NCBI GenBank assembly: GCA_938041725.1
Contig: CALISX010000052.1
Coordinates: 1-7,365, forward strand
Direction: 5' to 3'
Length of the DNA: 7,365 nt
Source of the DNA: an uncultured Lachnoanaerobaculum sp.
GTDB lineage: Bacteria; Bacillota; Clostridia; Lachnospirales; Lachnospiraceae
Positions within the stretch are counted from its first letter, which is position 1; each line of letters begins with the position of its first letter. The notes beneath the pieces are model-generated. The model worked only from the letters and a program-made list of their open reading frames with translations. It was not told where the DNA came from and ran no database searches. A program made the translations under genes and the position numbers. Below, in pieces: positions 1-5,146 of the stretch.

Positions 1-58
1 GGTCGCCCCGCAAATCTTCGTCACGGAAGCAACGAACAATCTGATAATAGCGCTCCAG
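1..58 (-). CDS. aspS: Internal fragment of aspartyl-tRNA synthetase (motif 2), cut by the window edge and by a junction
   Basis: Read on the minus strand from base 58 to base 2, the sequence encodes LERYYQIVRCFRDEDLRGD. This is the class II synthetase motif 2 region of bacterial aspartyl-tRNA synthetase, where the family reads (D/E)RYYQI..CFRDEDLR.DRQPEFTQ. Motif 2 contributes the conserved arginine that contacts ATP and the acceptor end of tRNA-Asp. Only about 19 codons are visible, and the gene would continue to the left of the window. Upstream of base 58 the family sequence does not continue; the next codons belong to a transporter permease in another frame. The fragment therefore has no start and cannot be expressed as AspRS from this arrangement. 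The family identification is firm from the motif; whether the junction is biological or an assembly artefact is unknown. Confidence 0.85.
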   Translation of the reverse strand, partial: MERYYQIVRCFRDEDLRGD

Positions 59-665
59 ACAACGCTCCCAAAGTCAGAGCCGCCGCCCAAGCAAACAAAG
101 TTACAGATTCTGTTTTAATACCCATTAGCCTGGCAACCTCTTCATTGGAGGCGGTTACCCGAATGGCCAGCCCCAGGTTTGTCCTTTGCAGTAAAAAAAA
201 CAATGCTATCGTACATCCCAGACCAATAATAATATTCAGCAGGCTATTCAAAGAAAGATGGGCCCCGGCTATAGTCAATGAACCGTTGGAAACTACCCGA
301 TCTAATTTCATAGGATCTACTCCAAAAATCATAGGCGTGATTCCTAAAAATACCATCAACATTCCCAGGGTAATGATTTCCTTTCCTGCCCCGGTCACAT
401 GTTTGGTTCTGCGAACAATGAGAAAATCCGCTAGAAATCCAACTAGAACAGCGCCTATTAACCCCAGAAAAATAGATACCGTAATGGGCAATTGCAATTT
501 CACATGCAATGCAGTAATAATGAATGCTCCAAACATTCCCATGGTACCCTGGGCAAAGTTCACCATACGATTGGTGCGGTATACGATAATAATACCCAGG
601 GCTGCCAATGCATAAATTGCCCCAGTTTCAAAGCTTCTCAATAATAGTTGTATAAATGTACTCAA
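21..665 (-). CDS. livH: LivH-type branched-chain amino acid ABC transporter permease, C-terminally truncated
   Basis: This is an inner-membrane permease subunit of a LivH/LivM-type ABC importer, the family that moves branched-chain amino acids, amides or other small carboxylates with a binding protein and LivG/LivF ATPases. The sequence is mostly hydrophobic helices, with the LivH signature NFAQGTMGMFGAF near residues 36-48 and the cytoplasmic coupling loop (LGLAIRVTASNEEVARLMGI) near residues 164-183. The best start is TTG at 665: it overlaps the TGA of the upstream gene (TTGA) and has GGGGAG seven bases before it. An in-frame ATG at 680 would lie inside the upstream gene and over this ribosome site. 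LivH proteins usually have about 290 residues; here homology stops near residue 204 (ALSGAL). The last residues, to the stop at 21, are read out of frame from an aspS fragment. No livM, livG or livF is visible. The substrate cannot be told from this. Confidence 0.85.
   Translation of the reverse strand: MSTFIQLLLRSFETGAIYALAALGIIIVYRTNRMVNFAQGTMGMFGAFIITALHVKLQLPITVSIFLGLIGAVLVGFLADFLIVRRTKHVTGAGKEIITLGMLMVFLGITPMIFGVDPMKLDRVVSNGSLTIAGAHLSLNSLLNIIIGLGCTIALFFLLQRTNLGLAIRVTASNEEVARLMGIKTESVTLFAWAAALTLGALSGALLSDCSLLP
49..58. other. Chimeric junction between livH and aspS
   Basis: Reading leftwards on the minus strand, the LivH frame is good to ALSGAL (about base 52). The AspRS frame is good from base 58 to the window edge. 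The two overlap in CTGGAGCGCT, which can code both for the end of SGAL in livH and for LERY in aspS. A short shared sequence at the breakpoint is typical of microhomology-mediated joining, but also of a misassembled or chimeric read. No insertion-sequence end or target duplication is seen here. Confidence 0.7.
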
Positions 666-1699
666 GATGCTTCTCCCCATTTAATGATACTGGCAGCCCA
701 GGTGTAACCAATTCCCGCTGCAATCATAGCCACAACCGTTCCATCTTGAACTTTTCCTTGTTCCAAGGCCAGTTTTAAAGAAAGAATCTGATCAAGCTGG
801 CCCAGATGGCCATATCTTTCCAAATATATTGTCTGATCTTCCCTTAATTTTAATTTCTTCAACATTTCCAAATGTCCAGACCGCTTCATATGAAGAATAT
901 CCAAATACCCTATATCTTCTCTGGTTAGAGAGGACTTTCGTAATGCTTCATCAATGCAAAACATCCAATTCTCCATAGATTCACGATTCAGCACCTTTTT
1001 CATCTTCTCCGGTTCCATGACACGCAGGTAATTGCTCTGTGCCAGATTATCTGGAGTAGCTGGATTTTTGGTTCCGCCAATTTCCACACCACAAGTATGT
1101 ACAATGGAACCATTTGACATAAGGTGAGAACCTAACACCAAATTTTTACCATAATTTTTCTTTAGTAAAATTGCAGCTCCCCCTGCGGATAAATCAAACA
1201 TGAAGGACGTATTGGAATCCTTATAATCCACACAATCCACATTTCGATATCCTCCAGCCACAAGTACAGTATGGCATTCCTCATCAGTCAATAAAATATC
1301 CTTGGCAATCTTCAAAGCAGAAACACCCGTACAGCAGCGATTTGATAAATCCAAAGCCCAGGCTTTTTTTGCCCCGATCCGATTCTGGATATAACAGGCC
1401 GAAGTGGTAAGAGGATACTCCTTCCATTCCTCACCAATACACAGTACAGCATCTATATTCATCGGATCTTCCCCTGTTTTCTTTAAGCAATCCAAAGCTG
1501 CCAAAGCCCCCATTTCCTGAGTACCATCTGTGGCTTCCTGAGAGGGAATATACTTCTCCAAAATCCCCAGTTTATTTTGTACCGCTTCCTCAGACCACAC
1601 CCCCCCAGTGGCTTGTGAAATTTCCATGGCAGTCATTTTTTGTTTGGGCAGATAGAGCCCCATACCTACAATTCCAACCGTATTTTTAAAATCATTCAT
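662..1699 (-). CDS. 3-oxoacyl-ACP synthase III (FabH)-like thiolase-superfamily protein
   Basis: This 345-residue protein has the thiolase fold of KAS III enzymes, which condense an acyl-CoA with a malonyl-thioester or make related C-C bonds. The N-terminus GIVGMGLYLP is typical. The nucleophile is probably Cys123 in SNRCCTG (family: AACSG). His270 in ILHMKRSGH sits where FabH has HQAN. The C-terminal AAGIGYTWAASIIKWG matches the FabH end. The third catalytic position is unusual: FabH has YGNTSAAS, while this protein reads YGHLGQLD, placing His298 where Asn is expected. It is therefore probably not a housekeeping FabH. ATG 1699 is chosen because AAGGAGTT precedes it by seven bases; an upstream in-frame ATG at 1765 has no such site. 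The stop overlaps the livH TTG start, so the two are translationally coupled. The gene is visibly AT-richer than those to its right. The fold is certain; the substrate is unknown. Confidence 0.85.
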   Translation of the reverse strand: MNDFKNTVGIVGMGLYLPKQKMTAMEISQATGGVWSEEAVQNKLGILEKYIPSQEATDGTQEMGALAALDCLKKTGEDPMNIDAVLCIGEEWKEYPLTTSACYIQNRIGAKKAWALDLSNRCCTGVSALKIAKDILLTDEECHTVLVAGGYRNVDCVDYKDSNTSFMFDLSAGGAAILLKKNYGKNLVLGSHLMSNGSIVHTCGVEIGGTKNPATPDNLAQSNYLRVMEPEKMKKVLNRESMENWMFCIDEALRKSSLTREDIGYLDILHMKRSGHLEMLKKLKLREDQTIYLERYGHLGQLDQILSLKLALEQGKVQDGTVVAMIAAGIGYTWAASIIKWGEAS

Positions 1700-1782
1700 T
1701 ACAAGTAACTCCTTTGTCAAATCCTTTTTTAAAACGGATCGTTTGCTGTAAAGTTTGTTTACCATTCACTACCAGTAGTCTG

Positions 1783-1810
1783 CTTATACATGACCATTCA
1801 TTCATGTTAA
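1783..1810 (-). promoter_or_regulatory. Candidate sigma-A promoter for the KAS-like/livH pair
   Basis: On the minus strand, TTAACA (1810-1805, five of six matches to TTGACA) is followed after 16 bases by TATAAG (1788-1783, five of six matches to TATAAT), with TG directly before it. Transcription would begin near 1776, leaving about 75 bases of leader before ATG 1699. A small inverted repeat, ACTAC-CA-GTAGT (1768-1779), lies at the predicted start and could be an operator. This rests on pattern matching only. Confidence 0.45.
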
Positions 1811-1946
1811 GGCTATAGTAATACCTTCTTTTGTATTTGTCTATATTCATTTTTTATTTCTCTTTATTATATAAAAATCTAAAAATTTACTATTATATAT
1901 ATGTAATATGTGATTATATTTACACTCTTTCGTTTTATTATGATGA

Positions 1947-1976
1947 TTGACCTCTCAACTTCCATCATTCTAACAT
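1947..1976 (+). promoter_or_regulatory. Weak candidate promoter for the signal peptidase gene
   Basis: TTGACC (1947-1952, five of six matches to the -35 consensus) is followed after 18 bases by TAACAT (1971-1976, four of six to the -10). If used, the transcript would begin near 1983 and carry both the inverted repeat and the hairpin as a leader of more than 200 bases. The match is modest and other AT-rich hexamers in the region are possible, so this is tentative. Confidence 0.25.
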
Positions 1977-2010
1977 GAACCTATGAGCATAATATTACTC
2001 TGCAAAAGAT

Positions 2011-2036
2011 ACAATATGAATTATATTTCATATTGT
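2011..2036. repeat. Perfect 10-bp inverted repeat with 6-base spacer
   Basis: ACAATATGAA (2011-2020) and TTCATATTGT (2027-2036) are exact reverse complements around the spacer TTATAT. The arms are AT-rich and no T-run follows, so it is a poor intrinsic terminator. The size and symmetry suit a binding site for a dimeric regulator of the TetR or MerR kind. It lies between two divergent genes, and the spacer contains a -10-like TATATT. No regulator gene is visible in the window. Confidence 0.6.
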
Positions 2037-2079
2037 GTGGTAAATCTTAAACTGTTTTTCTTTGGAGAAAGGTTGTAAT

Positions 2080-2161
2080 ACACCCACTTCTGTTTTACAC
2101 TTATAGACGGCAGCAAGAGTCCTTTGCTTCTGAAATGTAAAACTCAGAGTGCAGGTGGTGT
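2080..2161 (+). ncRNA. Possible structured RNA leader upstream of the signal peptidase gene
   Basis: The plus-strand RNA can fold into one long, bulged hairpin. ACACC (2080-2084) pairs with GGTGT (2157-2161), CACT (2085-2088) with AGTG (2148-2151), CTG (2090-2092) with CAG (2145-2147), and TTTTACA (2093-2099) with TGTAAAA (2136-2142). At the tip AGCAA (2112-2116) pairs with TTGCT (2124-2128). A second TTGCT at 2166-2170, followed by a T-rich stretch, could compete for AGCAA, which would allow attenuation. It does not show the T-box, SAM or other riboswitch signatures I know. It could also be a remnant of a mobile repeat. Function unknown. Confidence 0.35.
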
Positions 2162-2209
2162 CGCTTTGCTTTTTAATTTTAAGAGAATATTGACGAAAGG
2201 TCTGATACT

Positions 2210-2752
2210 ATGAACACACCAAAAGAAGAATTTAATCTGGCACGGGAAATTTTCAGCTGGATTTCCATCATTGTGGTGGCAGCTGTGATTGCTTTGATTT
2301 TAAATACCTTTATTATTGCCAACTCCAGAGTCCCCTCTGCCTCCATGGAAAACACCATTATGACCGGGGACCGGGTCATTGGCTCCCGTCTTTCTTATCT
2401 TTTTTCCGAACCCAAAAGAGATGACATTATTATTTTTAAATGGCCGGATGATGAAAGCATTTACTTTGTAAAGCGCATCATCGGACTTCCAGGGGATATT
2501 GTGGATATTCGGGAGGGAAAGGTATATTTAAACGGTTCCGATACCCCCTTGGAAGAGTCCTATATCAAGGAAGCTATGATCCCTGAGGCGGATGCCCATT
2601 ATGAGGTTCCACAGGGAGCTTATTTTTGTCTGGGGGACAACCGGAATAATTCTGCAGACTCCCGGCGCTGGAACAATACCTATGTCTACAGAAAAAAAAT
2701 CATTGCCAAGGTTTTGTTCCGCTATTTCCCGGGATTAAAGTGGATCCGGTAG
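2210..2752 (+). CDS. lepB: Signal peptidase I
   Basis: This is a membrane-anchored serine protease that removes signal peptides from proteins exported by Sec or Tat; its active site faces outside the membrane. It has 180 residues, the short single-anchor form usual in Gram-positives. One hydrophobic helix spans about residues 17-37 (ISIIVVAAVIALILNTFIIA). It is followed by the nucleophile box VPSASMENT with Ser45, the general-base box YFVKRIIGLPGD with Lys88, and the conserved GDNRNNSADSR at 142-152. All family boxes are intact, so it should be active. GAAAGG lies nine bases before the ATG. About 100 bases separate it from the sirtuin gene on the same strand, and a short GC hairpin (GCCC-TTCA-GGGC) follows the stop directly. 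A structured leader may precede it. Clostridia often have several such peptidases, so this may not be the only copy. Confidence 0.95.
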   Translation: MNTPKEEFNLAREIFSWISIIVVAAVIALILNTFIIANSRVPSASMENTIMTGDRVIGSRLSYLFSEPKRDDIIIFKWPDDESIYFVKRIIGLPGDIVDIREGKVYLNGSDTPLEESYIKEAMIPEADAHYEVPQGAYFCLGDNRNNSADSRRWNNTYVYRKKIIAKVLFRYFPGLKWIR

Positions 2753-2849
2753 CCCTTCAGGGCACCGATGCAATCTATGCTCCATGAACGGAGGTTTATG
2801 GCAGCAGTAAAAGGCACCCGGAGGTATTTACGATTTCAGGAGGTAATCT

Positions 2850-3581
2850 ATGACAGAGAAAGTCCAGCAGTTAAAAGAAATGATACAGGAAAGCAGCCGT
2901 ATTGTATTTTTTGGAGGAGCCGGAGTTTCCACAGAAAGTGGCATTCCGGATTTTCGCTCTGCCCGGGGGGTATACCACCAGCAAAGCGCCATTCCTCCGG
3001 AAACCATTGTAAGCCACGACTTTTTTTTCCAGCATACCCAGGAATTCTATGATTTTTACAAAAGCAAAATGCTGTTCCCGGATGCCAAACCAAATCCCGC
3101 CCACCTGGCCCTGGCTGCCCTGGAAAAGCAGGGAAAGCTTACTGCCGTCATCACCCAGAATATTGACTGTCTTCATGAAATGGCAGGGAGCAAAAATGTT
3201 CTAAAGCTCCATGGCACCTGTGACAAAAACATCTGCCTTTCCTGCGGCAAGATCTGGCCCCTGTCCAGGGTTCTGGATGCCCCGGGAATTCCCCTGTGTG
3301 ACTGCGGCGGCACCCTGAAGCCTGATGTGGTGCTGTATGGAGAAGGCCTGGACAACCAGGTGATCCAGAAGGCGGTTTTGGCCATTTCCCAGGCAGATCT
3401 TTTAATCATCGGAGGGACTTCCCTGGTGGTATATCCCGCCGCCGGCCTGATTGATTATTTCCGGGGCAGCAAACTGGTGCTGATTAACAAATCCGCCACC
3501 TCTGCGGACAGAAGGGCGGATCTGCTGATTCCGGAAAGCATCGGACAGGTGCTGGAGGAAGCCGTACTGCAAGAACCCTAG
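2850..3581 (+). CDS. cobB: NAD-dependent protein deacylase, sirtuin family (CobB/Sir2)
   Basis: Sirtuins remove acetyl or other acyl groups from protein lysines, consuming NAD and releasing nicotinamide and O-acyl-ADP-ribose in the cytoplasm. The 243-residue protein is full length for the bacterial family. Visible in order are the NAD-binding GGAGVSTESGIPDFRS (residues 22-37), TQNID at 102-106, the catalytic His121 in KLHGTC, a zinc site formed by Cys129/Cys132 and Cys150/Cys152, KPDVVLYGE at 157-165, and the Rossmann-fold GGTSLVVYPAAGL at 188-200. Two points stand out. The usual NIDGLH reads NIDCLH (Cys107 for Gly). The Tyr-x-x-Arg pair that marks desuccinylases is not seen after FRS, which favours simple deacetylase activity. 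GGAGGT precedes the ATG by five bases. It follows lepB on the same strand and converges with the dehydrogenase gene, whose stop lies about 34 bases away. Confidence 0.93.
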   Translation: MTEKVQQLKEMIQESSRIVFFGGAGVSTESGIPDFRSARGVYHQQSAIPPETIVSHDFFFQHTQEFYDFYKSKMLFPDAKPNPAHLALAALEKQGKLTAVITQNIDCLHEMAGSKNVLKLHGTCDKNICLSCGKIWPLSRVLDAPGIPLCDCGGTLKPDVVLYGEGLDNQVIQKAVLAISQADLLIIGGTSLVVYPAAGLIDYFRGSKLVLINKSATSADRRADLLIPESIGQVLEEAVLQEP

Positions 3582-3595
3582 GGGCTTCCTGCAGC
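3551..3595. terminator. Possible hairpin terminator between convergent genes
   Basis: GCTG-G-AGGAAGCC (3551-3563) pairs with GGCTTCCT-G-CAGC (3583-3595), twelve base pairs with one G-G mismatch and a 19-base loop. It spans the sirtuin stop codon. No clear T-run follows on either strand, so it is not a textbook intrinsic terminator, but its position between two convergent genes suits transcript ending or 3'-end protection. A separate 12-base perfect palindrome, CCGGTATACCGG, follows at 3597-3608. Confidence 0.35.
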
Positions 3596-3615
3596 TCCGG
3601 TATACCGGTTCCTTC

Positions 3616-4584
3616 CTATACTCCGTTTACCACATGCACGGGCTTTTTATCCAGAAATCCCCGGATATTTTCCTCTGTAACCTCCATAATACGCTGCCTG
3701 GCCTCTCCCGCAGCCCAGGAAATATGGGGGGTAATAATGCAGTTTTTGGCCTTTAACAAAGGATTGTCTGCCTTAATGGGCTCAGCAGAAACCACATCCA
3801 CCCCGGCAGCATAGATTTTGCCGGAATTGAGGGCATCTGCCACATCCTGCTCCACAATCACCGGGCCTCTGCTGTTGTTGATTAAAATCACCCCGTCCTT
3901 CATTTTGGCAATGGTATCCTTGTTAATCAGCCCTCTGGTTTCCGGGAACAGAGGACAGTGCAAAAGGATCACATCGGACTCCCGCAGCAAGGTGTCCAGA
4001 TCCACATACTCTGCAATGGCCTCTCCCTCCGGGGTGGGGCGGCTTCCTGTGGCCAGCACCCGCATATTCATGGCAGAAAGGATCTTTCCTGTAGTCCTTC
4101 CAATGCTGCCAAAGCCGATGATGCCTGCGGTTTTATGGGAAAGCTCTATTAAAGGGAAATTCCAGTATACAAAATCCCTGCAGCGTTCCCATTCCCCCCG
4201 GTGCACAGAAGCGCTGTGCTCTCCGATATGGGAGCAGATTTCCAGCAGCAGTCCCACGGCAAACTGGGCGGTAACTTCTGTGCTGTAGCCGGGAATATTG
4301 CAAACGGGAATGTTTTTTTCCTTACAGTATTCATAGTCCACAATATTGTATCCTGTGGCCAGCACACTGATTAACTGCAGCTGGGAACAGGCATCAATGG
4401 TTTCTTTTTTAATGGGTGTTTTGTTGGTTAAGATCACATTGGCATCCTTCACCCGGTTGATCAAAAGGGCCTTGTCGTCATAGGGCGTGCGGTCATATAC
4501 CACCAGCTCTCCCAGCTTTTTCAGCGGCTCCCAGCTGATATCCCCTGGATTTGCAGCATAACCGTCCAATACCACAATCTTCAT
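3616..4584 (-). CDS. D-2-hydroxyacid dehydrogenase (hydroxypyruvate/glyoxylate reductase type)
   Basis: This is a cytoplasmic NAD(P)-dependent enzyme that interconverts a 2-keto acid and a D-2-hydroxy acid. The opening MKIVVLDGYAANPGDISWEP closely resembles glycerate dehydrogenases (HprA), which reduce hydroxypyruvate to D-glycerate, so that is the favoured substrate. The 322 residues are full length. The nucleotide-binding GFGSIG lies at 157-162. The catalytic set is Arg239 (NNSRGP), Glu268 (VSAEP) and His287 (TPHISW). After the second strand, where NAD enzymes normally have an acidic residue, the protein reads ATGSRP (178-183); Ser-Arg there suggests a preference for NADP, which is inference. 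The start ATG has AGGAGG eight bases upstream, formed by the last Arg codons of the NUDIX gene only two bases away, so translation should be coupled. It is the last gene of the minus-strand operon. Exact substrate unproven. Confidence 0.92.
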   Translation of the reverse strand: MKIVVLDGYAANPGDISWEPLKKLGELVVYDRTPYDDKALLINRVKDANVILTNKTPIKKETIDACSQLQLISVLATGYNIVDYEYCKEKNIPVCNIPGYSTEVTAQFAVGLLLEICSHIGEHSASVHRGEWERCRDFVYWNFPLIELSHKTAGIIGFGSIGRTTGKILSAMNMRVLATGSRPTPEGEAIAEYVDLDTLLRESDVILLHCPLFPETRGLINKDTIAKMKDGVILINNSRGPVIVEQDVADALNSGKIYAAGVDVVSAEPIKADNPLLKAKNCIITPHISWAAGEARQRIMEVTEENIRGFLDKKPVHVVNGV

Positions 4585-4586
4585 GT

Positions 4587-5138
4587 TTATCTCCTCCTGT
4601 TTTGTAAAGCGGCATAGGCCAGAATGCCTGCCACTGTTTTTCCATCCCGGATCTCTCCCTTAAAAATCAGATCCAACAGATCCTCCAATTCCCAATGCTC
4701 CACCTGGATATCCTCATCCGGATCCAAATGCTGTCTGGAGGGCTTTAAATTTCTGGCTACAAAAATGTCGATTTCCTCATCGCAAAAGGCCACAGTGGTA
4801 TTCACCCGGATCAAAAACTCCAGATCCTCCGGCGCATCCGCCTTCAGGCCGGTTTCCTCCTCCAGCTCCCGAAAGGCGCAAAGCACCCTGGGCTCCTTGG
4901 GAGAGTCCACCTTTCCTGCCGGAAGCTCCAAGGTAATGCGGTCCAGGGCATTCCGGTATTGACGCACCATAATCAGCTTCCCGTCTCCATCCACCGGCAC
5001 CACAGCAGCAGCCCCGTCATGGTGAATAAAATCCCAAACGGTTTCATGGCCTCGCATGGAAACATAGTCCCGGTATACCTTTAACAGCGTCCCTTCATAG
5101 GCCAGTTCCCGTTTTTTTCGAATAATCTTCTCTACCAT
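4587..5138 (-). CDS. NUDIX hydrolase, ADP-ribose pyrophosphatase type
   Basis: It probably cleaves ADP-ribose or a similar nucleoside-diphosphate sugar to AMP and a sugar phosphate in the cytoplasm. The 183-residue protein has the length and layout of the ADP-ribose pyrophosphatase group: an N-terminal strand region, LELPAGK, then the NUDIX box at 75-98 ending RELEEETGL, which supplies the metal-binding glutamates. The box has six rather than five residues between the first Gly and Glu, a one-residue insertion. The family segment FCDEEIDIFVARNL follows at 118-131. ATG 5138 is preferred, with AGGAG five bases before it. An upstream in-frame GTG at 5144 overlaps that ribosome site and is unlikely. 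The ribosome site itself overlaps the stop of the dipeptidase gene. The C-terminal Arg codons provide the ribosome site for the next gene. Family is certain; ADP-ribose as substrate is likely but not proven. Confidence 0.92.
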   Translation of the reverse strand: MVEKIIRKKRELAYEGTLLKVYRDYVSMRGHETVWDFIHHDGAAAVVPVDGDGKLIMVRQYRNALDRITLELPAGKVDSPKEPRVLCAFRELEEETGLKADAPEDLEFLIRVNTTVAFCDEEIDIFVARNLKPSRQHLDPDEDIQVEHWELEDLLDLIFKGEIRDGKTVAGILAYAALQNRRR

Positions 5139-5146
5139 AAACACTC

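Larger units (their letters stand above)
1700..2209. other. AT-rich divergent intergenic region (510 bases) without a gene
   Basis: No open reading frame here has a plausible ribosome site and protein-like sequence. The region separates the minus-strand KAS-like gene from the plus-strand signal peptidase gene, so it should hold both promoters. The part from about 1830 to 1930 is very rich in A and T with alternating TA runs. The identifiable elements, listed separately, are a minus-strand promoter, a weak plus-strand promoter, a perfect inverted repeat and a long hairpin. The rest shows nothing I can name. Confidence 0.6.

Noticed and set aside
145..615. 156-residue plus-strand open frame opposite livH
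   Set aside because: Antisense shadow of the permease gene; no ribosome site and no protein-like motif.
1830..1930. Very AT-rich stretch as a replication origin
   Set aside because: No DnaA boxes, iterons or replication genes are visible; ordinary for a divergent promoter region.
2179..2379. 66-residue minus-strand frame across the lepB start
   Set aside because: Antisense to the signal peptidase anchor region; no ribosome site or homology.
2768..3052. 94-residue plus-strand frame overlapping the sirtuin start
   Set aside because: Mostly an out-of-frame reading of the sirtuin gene; kept only as a low-interest note on the GGAGGT repeats.
3597..3608. CCGGTATACCGG palindrome as an operator or recombination site
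   Set aside because: Only 12 bases, a single copy, and located between gene ends where no promoter is expected; more likely chance or part of the gene-end structure.
3818..4288. 156-residue plus-strand frame opposite the dehydrogenase gene
   Set aside because: Antisense shadow; serine/proline-rich without motifs.
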